From Rhizobium sp. Root1203 (GTDB lineage: Bacteria; Pseudomonadota; Alphaproteobacteria; Rhizobiales; Rhizobiaceae), in assembly GCF_001424945.1 (NCBI RefSeq), contig NZ_LMCW01000017.1, positions 77,220 through 119,607 of the forward strand: a DNA stretch of 42,388 nucleotides. Direction: 5' to 3'. Below are positions 1 to 8,003 of this stretch, piece by piece (position 1 is the stretch's first letter; every line of letters begins with the position of its first letter). Position numbers and translations under genes: made by a program. The notes below the pieces were generated by a model. The model was given only the letters and a program-made list of their open reading frames with translations. It did no database searches and was not told the origin of the DNA.

Positions 1-2
1 TG

Positions 3-176
3 CTCGACAATTGCGGCGTCTACGTCCAGCCGATCAACTATCCGACGGTGCCGAAGAAGACCGAGCGCCTGCGCATCACGCCGACGCCGCTGCACACCGA
101 TGCCGATATCGAGCATCTGGTCGAGGCGCTGCACTCGCTCTGGGCGCGCTGCGCGCTGGCCAGGCACGCCGCCTAG
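3..176 (+). CDS. hemA: 5-aminolevulinate synthase, C-terminal end (partial)
   Basis: The window opens inside this gene, and only the last 57 codons are visible. The product condenses glycine and succinyl-CoA to 5-aminolevulinate, the first step of haem synthesis in alphaproteobacteria (C4 pathway), using pyridoxal phosphate in the cytoplasm. The visible translation has the characteristic C-terminal run of the family, with the segment GVYVQPINYPTVP, then LRITPTPLHTD and a closing helix that ends in a TAG stop. It is read in the frame beginning at base 3. The catalytic lysine and the PLP site lie upstream of the window. Recognition rests on the conserved C-terminal wording. Other alpha-oxoamine synthases share the fold, but the phrase YVQPINYPTVP favours HemA. 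Confidence 0.9.
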   Translation, partial: LDNCGVYVQPINYPTVPKKTERLRITPTPLHTDADIEHLVEALHSLWARCALARHAA

Positions 177-223
177 CTTGGCTGATCCATACCGCAATCA
201 GGCGGCTGTGCCAGTGGTGCTTA

Positions 224-253
224 CCAACCAAGCTGACGTGTCAGCTTGGTTGG
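224..253. terminator. 13-bp perfect inverted repeat after hemA
   Basis: The arms CCAACCAAGCTGA (224-236) and TCAGCTTGGTTGG (241-253) are perfect reverse complements around a 4-nt loop, CGTG. The dyad lies 48 bases after the hemA stop. No T-run follows on the plus strand, so it is not a textbook intrinsic terminator; a transcript-end hairpin or a protein-binding dyad are both possible. Confidence 0.5.
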
Positions 254-390
254 CATGAACATCTCCCACAAAAATAGGTCGATGCACTTGCGAAGAGTGA
301 AGGGCCTAGATGCCGATCAAAGCGATCGCGACGCCGATGGCGTTTCGCGTCAGAATACCTCGGCAGGATGAGCGCATTTCACCGGACTAG

Positions 391-404
391 TTGATCGCGA
401 TCAA
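391..404. promoter_or_regulatory. FixK/FNR-type box
   Basis: The sequence TTGATCGCGATCAA is a perfect TTGAT-N4-ATCAA dyad, the binding consensus of FNR/FixK/FnrN regulators that act under low oxygen. Its centre (397.5) lies about 66 bases before the start codon of the ABC exporter at 464. Class II activation centred at -41.5 would put the transcript start near 439, leaving a leader of about 25 nt, which is plausible geometry. The dyad match is seen directly; the regulator and its activity are inferred. Confidence 0.6.
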
Positions 405-463
405 AGACGCGGTCCACCAGTAGGTGGACAAGGACATCATCCAATTCCCAGGAGACAACGGCG

Positions 464-2315
464 TTGATGATAGCCCAGCACGACCGAGAGCCCGAACGCG
501 TGAATGAACAACCAGCCGACAACGGCAGCAGTCAATCACTGGGGCCGACGAGGAAACAAACTCTGGCGCGCCTCGTCCCGCTGGTGCCTTTCCTGCGTCG
601 TCATGGTCGGCTTTCGATAGGTGCGCTGTTGGCTCTCACATGCGCCGCGGTTATCTCCCTCGCGCTGCCCATGGCGGTGCGCCGCATGATTGACAATGGA
701 TTCGGACAGGCCGATAGCGCGTTCATCAACCGCTACTTCCTGATGGTTATGGCGCTCGCTGTCGCATTGGCCGTAGCCAGCGCGCTGCGATACTATTTAG
801 TGACCGCTCTCGGCGAGCGATCTTCGGACCCAGGTCTTCAGCCACATCTTGCGCCTTCCTGCTCGTTTCTTCGACGCCAACCGCTCGGGAGAACTAGCCT
901 CACGCCTTACGGCCGACGCCACGCAGATCAAAACCGCGGTCAGCTTGTCCGCGTCAGTCGCGCTGAGAAATTCTATTCTCTGTGTGGGCGCGATCGGGAT
1001 GATGTTCGCTACCAGCCCCAGACTTTCGGCCATCGCGATCGGTGTCATTCCGCTCATCATTGCACCGCTGATCATTTTCGGCCGCGCCGTTCGCAGGAAG
1101 TCGCGATCCGCGCAGGATGCGCTTGCCAATGCCACCGCATATGCCAGCGAGATCATCGGGGCAAATCGAACTGTCCAGGCGTTCAATGGAGAGGACGCCG
1201 CCCGGCAGAGGTATGCGCGTGACGTCGAACTGTCTTTTGACAGGGCCTGCACCGCCGCCCGTGCGCGCGCTCGCCTGACCGGCGTCGCGATCGCATTGAT
1301 TTTCGGCAGCGTTGTCGGGGTGCTATGGCTGGGCGCGCAGAGCGTCCTCGGGGGCACCCTGTCTCCGGGAAATCTAAGTCAGTTCTTGATCTACTCGGTT
1401 ATCGCCGCCGGATCTTTGGGGTCGCTTTCGGAGGTTTGGGGCGAACTGGCACAGGCAGCGGGCTCGACCGGTCGATTGTTCGAGCTTTTGAACGAACAGA
1501 CCGACGAGCCTGAGGAAGCCATACAGGTTCCACTGCGTATTCCAGTTCGAGGTTCCATCGAAATCTCCGAACTGCACTTCTCCTATCCGGGCGCCCCGGA
1601 GAAGCAAGTGCTCGATGGATTGTCCATGAACATCGCGCCGGGGGAAACCATCGCCCTCGTCGGGCCTTCTGGGTCGGGGAAGAGCACCGTTTTCTCCCTG
1701 TTGCTTGGATTTTACCATCAGGAGGCAGGGAGTCTCTCGATCGACGGAAGGGATCTGCGGGCCCTCGCCCCACACGATCTTCGCAAGCAGATCTCGATCG
1801 TCCCACAGGATGTGACCATCTTCGCGACCTCGATCCTCGACAATATCGCCTTCGGCCGGCCCGACGCGACGCGAGAGGAAGTCATTGCAGCCGCCATGAA
1901 GGCTCAGGCTCACAACTTCGTAGTGGGGCTACGGGACGGATACGAGACAATTGTCGGCGAACGCGGTCTCACGCTGTCGGGAGGACAAAGGCAGCGGCTC
2001 GCTATCGCTCGAGCAATCCTCAAGGACGCGCCGATCCTCCTCCTGGACGAAGCTACGGCGTCGCTCGATGCTGACAACGAGCAACTGGTTCAGCAAGGAT
2101 TGGAGCAGTTGATGGACAATCGCTCTACGGTCGTCATCGCACATCGACTCGCGACTGTGCTCAAGGCGGACCGTATCCTGGTAATGGAGGATGGCCGGAT
2201 CGTTGAGCAGGGTACGCATGCCTCTCTTATGCGAGGCAGCGGGCTCTACAAGCGCCTGGCGGAACTGCAGTTCAAGATACCTGGCGATTCCGAGCTCGCG
2301 CAAGACGCCGCCTGA
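464..2315 (+). pseudogene. MsbA-like ABC exporter (TMD-NBD half transporter), frameshifted
   Basis: This gene would encode a half-size exporter of about 615 residues: a six-helix membrane domain followed by an ATPase domain. The N-terminal part (464 to about 818) ends at ..VTALGER, and the homologous reading continues one frame over from about 819 (DLRTQVFSHILRLP). By comparison with the usual GERVVADLR wording of the family, about 11 nt are missing at 818/819, which breaks the frame. The distal frame is intact to 2315 and holds Walker A GPSGSGKST (near 1663-1690), signature LSGGQRQR, Walker B ILLLDEATASLD and an H-loop (IAHR). The start at TTG 464 or ATG 467 follows a GGAGA box at 451. Reinitiation at an internal TTG (849) could at most make a truncated protein lacking the first helices. 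Substrate unknown. A sequencing error is possible, but a multi-base loss makes a real mutation more likely. Confidence 0.8.
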
Positions 2316-3369
2316 TGACCAAGCTCAATCGAGCCTGCACGACAACGCTGCGGATCTGGCCGGGGTTCTGACGCCGAAGGAGTTCTCTACATCTTGAGGA
2401 GGGGAACGTGGAAAGCTCGGCGGCGCCTAGTCTCGCCGGGGAACGTTGGCCCGTTTCGGCTGCAGGCTTGGCCGCAACGACGGTTCCGGCTTCTATGCCG
2501 ATTGGCCGGCACCATCAAGCCGAGCGAGCGTACGATTTGGGGAGGCGCAGGAAGTGTTCTACGCCTGCCGCAGGCGGGATCGCCACGCGGCTGACCGAAA
2601 AGGTCACACGCCTCGCGGTGCTGCTGTACACGGGGTACTTCTGTGTGTCCTGTCACCAGGCCAAAGGGGATATTCAGTCCTTCAATCGTCTCGATGCCTC
2701 CATGGACGGCGAGGCGCCGAAATGACATCGGATCGAGGCAACGACTGTGATTTCAACTAGGAACTAAACGGATTTACGCCGAGCGATCCGCGACATGCGT
2801 GGGGAGATCGCCATCTCGGGTCACAGGCGTGCAACGACTTGGTGATCGTTTTGCAAAGAGCGTCTTCGCCGGCGCGAGATCTCTCGCCGGTGGAAGTCAG
2901 AGATCCGCTGATTGACGTCGCGGCCGGCTGTACGATCCTGCAAGACGGACATAGGAACGAGTTCCACGTCCTCGGCTGGGCATTTGACTGACGACGCGGG
3001 CCTCAGCAACTTTCGCAAGCGCGCGCTCACACCGCGATCTCACGACAAGCCTTGGGCGGCATCCCCATGATGGGCTGTCTGCTGATATCGTCATAACGGG
3101 CATTCAAGCAAGCCGCGCGAGCTCCCCCCGCTAAGACTGGCCGCTCGCCAGATTCGAGTGTCCTCCTGTGAAACGACTGCGCATGAGCGAATCGTTCAAA
3201 AAAACAAACGCGACTCACAAGCCGTTTCGCTTCGCCGCTCTGTAGAAGAGATCAGGCTTGGAGCGATACTTACAAGCACTTGTCATCTCTCGCTTTGATG
3301 CGCGAGGCAAGTCTGAACGGCACGACGAAATCGATAACCCTGCAAGCCGCAACATAGGATGAGGCTAGG
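2316..3369. other. 1-kb stretch without a recognisable gene
   Basis: No translation in either strand resembles a family I know. The one mildly gene-like signal is an open frame at 2408-2725 (+, GTG start, 105 codons). It is preceded by a strong AGGAGG at 2397-2402 and contains a CVSCH (CXXCH, haem-type) motif, but it has no signal peptide and no other cytochrome features, so I do not call it a gene. The distal part (about 3220-3369) should hold the promoter of the ABC importer operon. I see no clear sigma-70 boxes there. Confidence 0.5.
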
Positions 3370-4461
3370 ATGATACCCAGCAGACCGCCTGCACTGATGC
3401 TGTCCGGAGTTGAGAAGTCGTACGGGCGCGTCAAGGCTCTCGATGGTCTTTCCCTCGAGGTCGCAGCGGGTCGGTTCTTCGTGCTCTTCGGTCCGAGCGC
3501 GGTCGGCAAGACGACGACGCTGCGTGCAATCGCGGGGCTCGTTCATCCGCAAGCGGGCCGCATCGAGATTGACGGGAAGGACGCGACGACCTCGCCGATC
3601 ACGGGGCGAGGCATTTCGATGGTGTTCCAATCCTTTGCGCTCTATCCCCACCTCACCGTCTACGACAATCTCGCCTATCCGCTGCGCGAGGAGGGTATCG
3701 CTGGCGCCGATGTCGATCGACGTGTCCGGGAAACCGGTGCGATGCTCAAGCTGTCGCATCGGCTCGACAGGAAGCCTTCCACTCTTTCCGGCGGTGAGCA
3801 ACAGCGCGTGGCGCTCGGCCGCTCCATTATCCGCCGCCCCAGTATCTTGCTTCTTGATGAGCCGCTGACGAACCTGGACGCGAAGCTGCGGCACGACATG
3901 CGGGCCGAACTGAAACGCCTGCATCGCCAGTTCGGAATGACCATCGTCTACGCAACCCCTGACGAGCTCGAAGCGCTGTCAATGGGAGAAGAGATCGCGG
4001 TGATGCGCGACGGGCGGGTGGTGCAGTCCGGAACAGCCGATGAGCTCTACGATCACCCAGTCGACACTTATGTCGCCAGCAAGATCGGAGCTCCGCACAT
4101 GAACATGATTGACGGGGTGGTTGCGGCCGATGCTCGCTCCTTCGACACGCCGCTAGGCCGTCTTGCGGCGTTGACCCGGAGACGGACAGCATCCGCCGGC
4201 GACGCGGCAATTATCGGCATTCGGCCACACGACATCAGGCTGGCTGCGGGCGGCGAGGTGGCGCTTTCGACGAAAGTTCGCCTTCTGGAGCCCCAAGGCG
4301 ATATCACTGTCGTCTCCGTGGAGGCTGGCCGAGAAATCATACGCTTTGTCCTGCCTGAGGCGTCGGCGGCGACGCTGGCGATCGGTGAACCAGCCAATCT
4401 GGTGATCGATCCCGAGAAGATTCACGTTTTTAGCCGAGCCGATGGTCGGGCCATGGCCTGA
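3370..4461 (+). CDS. Sugar ABC importer ATPase 1 (MalK/UgpC-like, H-loop His absent)
   Basis: This is a cytoplasmic ATPase of the CUT1 type (363 aa): a nucleotide-binding domain (about 1-235) followed by a C-terminal OB/TOBE regulatory domain. Visible motifs are Walker A GPSAVGKT (41-48), Q-loop Q87, signature LSGGEQ (139-144) and Walker B ILLLDEP (159-165). Where MalK-type proteins read THDQ, this protein reads TPDE, so the switch histidine is replaced by Pro197. It opens the transporter operon, with the binding-protein gene 44 bases downstream. A second, different ATPase (8004-9092) belongs to the same system, as in the rhizobial glycerol importer with its two ATPases. The pair probably forms a heterodimer with one weakened ATP site. 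Start ATG 3370 follows GATGAGGCTAGG, a modest ribosome-binding site. Confidence 0.9.
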   Translation: MIPSRPPALMLSGVEKSYGRVKALDGLSLEVAAGRFFVLFGPSAVGKTTTLRAIAGLVHPQAGRIEIDGKDATTSPITGRGISMVFQSFALYPHLTVYDNLAYPLREEGIAGADVDRRVRETGAMLKLSHRLDRKPSTLSGGEQQRVALGRSIIRRPSILLLDEPLTNLDAKLRHDMRAELKRLHRQFGMTIVYATPDELEALSMGEEIAVMRDGRVVQSGTADELYDHPVDTYVASKIGAPHMNMIDGVVAADARSFDTPLGRLAALTRRRTASAGDAAIIGIRPHDIRLAAGGEVALSTKVRLLEPQGDITVVSVEAGREIIRFVLPEASAATLAIGEPANLVIDPEKIHVFSRADGRAMA

Positions 4462-4505
4462 CCGAAGGCAACTATTTTTTCCGGTTTCAATGGGAGGAGC
4501 ACCAA

Positions 4506-5942
4506 ATGACCGTGAATAGCAAAATGAAGGTTCTTTCGGCAATCGCGAGTGTCGTGGTGCTGCAGATTGCGGGGGGCGCAGCGAGCGCCGCTGCAGAGGA
4601 GGTCGTGCTGCGAATGGCAGTCCCCGATTGGCCGCCGACCCACGTCATGAAGGATTTTTTCGACTCCAGATATGCGCCGCCATCCGGCAACAAGGTGAAG
4701 CTGGAATTCGACTTCATCCCGTGGCCGGATTACTTCACGAGGTTGAACGCATCTCTTACCTCGGGGGAGCAGGCCTACAACATGGCTGTGTCCGATTCTC
4801 AGTGGCTCGGGGCCTTTATCGAAGGCGGCTATTATCGGAAGATCAACGATCTGATTGATGGTGATCCCGAACTCAAGAAGATCCTGGCGGACATCGATCC
4901 GGCGACTCTCGCGGCCTATTCGACCTATCCGCATAAGTCGGAAAACTACTATGGTTTTCCGCAGATGCCGGACATTCTCGTCAACTATTATCGGTCGGAC
5001 ATCTTCTGTCACGAGGATGAGCAGAAAAACTTCCAGGCCAAATACGGCCAGAAGCTGCCATGCACCCCTGAGGAGATGGATAACGTCGATTGGGATCTCT
5101 ATGGCAAGATCGGTGAATTCTTCAAGCGCAAGAAGGGGGACATGCTTGCAGGATCCCCGGCGGAAGACGATTTCTACGGCGTCGCCTTTCAAGCGGGCAA
5201 GGCCTATGACTACTCGAGCATGCAGGTCAACGCCTTCGTCTGGCAGCATGGCGCCGACATCTGGGATGAAACCAAGGTTCCCAATGAACACGCGCAAGGC
5301 GTCGTTAATTCCCCCAGGGCTGTCAAGGCGCTCGATCACTATCTGAGCTTTCTGCAATACATGCCGCCAGTGGTGAAGACCGGCGGCATGGATATCTTCA
5401 AGACCAACGAACTGTTCATGCAGGGCAAGCTTGCCTCCAACATCGAGTGGATCGGCTTTGCCGAAAGCGTGCTTGATTCAAAGACATCAAAAGCCGCCGG
5501 CAAGGTCGCCTTCTCGCAGATGCCGGCTCTGCGCGGTGCCGACGGCAAGAGCGTCCGCTGGTCCAACATCGGCGGCCAACCCTTCGTGCTGATGACTTGG
5601 AACTCAGATGCGCAAAATCGCGAGATCGTCGACTTCGTGAAGTGGTGGCTGTCGTCCGACATCCAGCACGCCTTCGCGGCGGCGGGTGGCCAGAGTGCTG
5701 TCCGGTCGGTCTACAACGATCCAAAATACGTCGGCTACCGGCCATGGAACCGGACCTGGGCCGCCGGTCTGAAATGGCAGAAAGACACCTGGCACGTTCC
5801 CCAGTTCTTCGAGCTGCTCGTCCAGCAGCAGGAACAGTATGACTTGGCCATCACTGGCAAGCAGGATGCCAAGACGACTCTCGATAACATTGCCGGCTTT
5901 CAGGAAAAGCTCCTGACGGACGCGGGCCTGATCCAAAAGTGA
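4506..5942 (+). CDS. ABC importer solute-binding protein (family 1)
   Basis: This is a 478-aa periplasmic sugar-binding protein. A signal peptide covers residues 1 to about 29 (basic start, hydrophobic VLSAIASVVVLQIAGG, then an Ala-rich cleavage site near ASAAAEE). The mature protein is larger than MalE-type proteins and rich in Trp and Tyr, as expected of a carbohydrate-binding cleft. Its only two cysteines, Cys168 and Cys186, are close together and may form a disulfide in the periplasm. Start ATG 4506 follows a GGGAGGAGC box at 4491-4499. The gene sits between the first ATPase gene and the permease genes, followed by a stem-loop (5953-5982). The ligand cannot be read from sequence; a pentose derivative is inferred from the downstream catabolic genes. 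Confidence 0.9.
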   Translation: MTVNSKMKVLSAIASVVVLQIAGGAASAAAEEVVLRMAVPDWPPTHVMKDFFDSRYAPPSGNKVKLEFDFIPWPDYFTRLNASLTSGEQAYNMAVSDSQWLGAFIEGGYYRKINDLIDGDPELKKILADIDPATLAAYSTYPHKSENYYGFPQMPDILVNYYRSDIFCHEDEQKNFQAKYGQKLPCTPEEMDNVDWDLYGKIGEFFKRKKGDMLAGSPAEDDFYGVAFQAGKAYDYSSMQVNAFVWQHGADIWDETKVPNEHAQGVVNSPRAVKALDHYLSFLQYMPPVVKTGGMDIFKTNELFMQGKLASNIEWIGFAESVLDSKTSKAAGKVAFSQMPALRGADGKSVRWSNIGGQPFVLMTWNSDAQNREIVDFVKWWLSSDIQHAFAAAGGQSAVRSVYNDPKYVGYRPWNRTWAAGLKWQKDTWHVPQFFELLVQQQEQYDLAITGKQDAKTTLDNIAGFQEKLLTDAGLIQK

Positions 5943-5952
5943 TTGGACCATG

Positions 5953-5982
5953 GTGGGTGCGGGCCATCTGACCTGCACCCAC
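5953..5982 (+). other. Intercistronic stem-loop after the binding-protein gene
   Basis: The arms GTGGGTGC (5953-5960) and GCACCCAC (5975-5982) pair perfectly and can extend inward by GG/CC past one mismatch. The loop contains CCATCTGA. The stem lies just after the stop of the binding-protein gene and has no T-run, within an 83-nt gap in an otherwise tightly packed operon. This is the usual place for a structure that protects or attenuates mRNA so that binding protein is made in excess over the membrane subunits. The structure is seen directly; the role is inferred. Confidence 0.6.
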
Positions 5983-6025
5983 AGTTGAAATTTGAACCCG
6001 TTTTGCAATTTTCCAGGCCCGGCCG

Positions 6026-7111
6026 ATGTCTCACATGACCCATACACTCCCGAAAGACGCTTCGGCGACCATCGGTTCGCCGCTGGCGCGCTTTCTTGAA
6101 CCTCGCCCTGACAATTGGCCTTTGATGATGCTTGTCGCATTTGCGCTCGCAGTTCCGGCGCTTGCATTTTTGTCGCCAAAAGCCTCATTCTGGACTTGCC
6201 TCTTGTTAGTAGCCTTCGCGTCGGGTTCGGTCGTCTACAACGCCTGGGGGCGATACCAGGGCGGGCTTTTGATCGCGCCCGCCATTGCGCTCCTGTTCGT
6301 GATGAACATCTTCCCGCTGCTCTGGTCCTTGGGGCTTTCCTTCTTCAGCTACAAAGCGAATGTCGCCGTCCCTCCGATCTTTGTCGGCCTTTCGAATTAT
6401 CAGAAGGTGCTGACCGATCCGACCGCGTGGGACCGGCTTCAGAATACAGCCATCATGGGGCTTTTGACCGTCAGCATCCAAATGGTGGTGGGCTTCTCCT
6501 TGGCCATGCTGTTTTCCAAGCAGTTCCCCTTGCGGCGATATCTCTTGATACTCGTGCTGACGCCGATGATGCTTTCCTATGTCGCGATCGGCGCCTTCTT
6601 CCGTTACTACTACGAACCCACCTTCGGTCTGCTTTCCCAAGCGACGAGGTTTTTCACGGGCGAGCCGTACATTCTCCTGGGAACGGCGGGAGGCTCAATC
6701 GCAGGCATTGTCATCGCCGACGCCTGGATGTGGTCGCCTTTCGTCATGCTGTTGGTGCTGGCGGGCCTGGTCAGCGTGCCGAAATATCTTTACGAAGCGG
6801 CGGCAATCGACCGGGTATCGGCCTGGCGGCGTTTCTGGACGATTACATTTCCCTTTGTCCGAAGCCTGCTGCTCCTGGCGTTGCTCTTCCGCACCATCGA
6901 AGCGTTCAAGCTTTTCGACGTGGCCTTCCTGCTCACGGAAGGAGGACCGGGCACATCGACGGAGACGATCGCAATATATGTCTACCGGCAAGCAATCCAA
7001 TTCAACAAAACCTCGGAGGCAGCCGCATTGTCCTACATCCTGCTGTTTACCGTGATCGTGCTCACCAATCTCTATCTCTACATCGCCAACCGGCGCACGA
7101 CGGAGGCTTGA
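6026..7111 (+). CDS. Sugar ABC importer permease 1 (MalF-like)
   Basis: This is an inner-membrane permease of 361 aa with about eight hydrophobic segments. The N-terminal part has two close segments (about residues 30-70) before the typical MalF-type start, then a core of six helices. The EAA loop that docks onto the ATPase reads EAAAIDRVSAWRRFWTITFP. Start ATG 6026 is the first in frame; ATG 6035 is an alternative, and the ribosome-binding site is weak. The partner permease follows after 3 nt. The protein should form the translocation pore with the 7115-8002 product. Confidence 0.9.
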   Translation: MSHMTHTLPKDASATIGSPLARFLEPRPDNWPLMMLVAFALAVPALAFLSPKASFWTCLLLVAFASGSVVYNAWGRYQGGLLIAPAIALLFVMNIFPLLWSLGLSFFSYKANVAVPPIFVGLSNYQKVLTDPTAWDRLQNTAIMGLLTVSIQMVVGFSLAMLFSKQFPLRRYLLILVLTPMMLSYVAIGAFFRYYYEPTFGLLSQATRFFTGEPYILLGTAGGSIAGIVIADAWMWSPFVMLLVLAGLVSVPKYLYEAAAIDRVSAWRRFWTITFPFVRSLLLLALLFRTIEAFKLFDVAFLLTEGGPGTSTETIAIYVYRQAIQFNKTSEAAALSYILLFTVIVLTNLYLYIANRRTTEA

Positions 7112-7114
7112 GCC

Positions 7115-8002
7115 ATGATCGGGATCACAAGATCATTTCGCCGCCACTCAAGCGTTGGTGAAGCCGGCTGGGGTCGGACAATCATTGCCGGCTTCATCAG
7201 CTTCATCTACTTCTTTCCGGTCCTATGGATTATCCTTACGGCCTTCAAGACCCATAGCGACGCGTTGGCGGTACCGCCCAAATTCTTCTTCACGCCGACG
7301 CTCGACAATTTCAGGCAGGTGTTTTCCCGCGCCTATTCCGCCGGCGCGGTCGCCGAGGACACCGGTTTTGCTCTCTTCTTCTTCAATTCGATTTTTATTG
7401 CGGGCGTCAGCGTATTCCTAGCGCTCATTATCGGCACGCTCGCGGCATTCGGTTTCTCGAGATACCCGCTGAAGGGCAACGACACCTATCTGTTCGTCAT
7501 CCTCACGACCCGAATGCTTCCCGCGATTGTCGTCATCATACCCGTGATTTTGATGTTCCGGGTGATCGGACTTTCCGGGACTTACGCAGGCATCATTGGC
7601 CTATATACGGCCTTCAACCTGCCGTTCACGATCTGGATGATGAAAAGCTTCTTTGACGAGCTTTCCTTCGATGTCGAAGATGCCGCACGCATCGACGGCT
7701 CCACCAATATGCGCGTGTTCTTCAAGATCTGTCTGCCGCAAGTCTTAGCAGGACTGGCTGCGACGTCCGTCTTCGGTCTCATCCTTACCTGGAATGAGTA
7801 TCTTCTGGCGCTGCTGCTGACCGGCGTGGGCACGCGCACCGTCCCGGTGGCCATGGCTCAGACCATCGGCGGCGATATCGGCGTACGTTGGGGCCTGCTG
7901 GCCGCGATCGAAACCCTCTTCCTCATCCCCGTATTCCTCGCAACCTTTTTCCTCCAGAACCAGCTCTTGCGGGGCGCAACCTTCGGAACGGTAAAACGCT
8001 GA
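7115..8002 (+). CDS. Sugar ABC importer permease 2 (MalG-like)
   Basis: This is an inner-membrane permease of 295 aa with six predicted helices, beginning with the MalG-type first helix (TIIAGFISFIYFFPVLWII) and the loop TAFKTHSDALAVPPKF. The EAA loop reads EDAARIDGSTNMRVFFKICLP. It begins 3 nt after the first permease ends and is followed after 1 nt by the second ATPase gene, so translation is almost certainly coupled. It pairs with permease 1 to form the pore of a CUT1-type importer. Substrate unknown. Confidence 0.92.
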   Translation: MIGITRSFRRHSSVGEAGWGRTIIAGFISFIYFFPVLWIILTAFKTHSDALAVPPKFFFTPTLDNFRQVFSRAYSAGAVAEDTGFALFFFNSIFIAGVSVFLALIIGTLAAFGFSRYPLKGNDTYLFVILTTRMLPAIVVIIPVILMFRVIGLSGTYAGIIGLYTAFNLPFTIWMMKSFFDELSFDVEDAARIDGSTNMRVFFKICLPQVLAGLAATSVFGLILTWNEYLLALLLTGVGTRTVPVAMAQTIGGDIGVRWGLLAAIETLFLIPVFLATFFLQNQLLRGATFGTVKR

Positions 8003-8003
8003 C

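Noticed and set aside
797..1357. Minus-strand 186-codon frame inside the exporter pseudogene
   Set aside because: It is a shadow of the GC-rich membrane-domain coding frame, with no recognisable domain.
4422..5357. Minus-strand 311-codon frame under the binding-protein gene
   Set aside because: The plus strand encodes a clear signal peptide and binding protein; the antisense frame is composition-driven.
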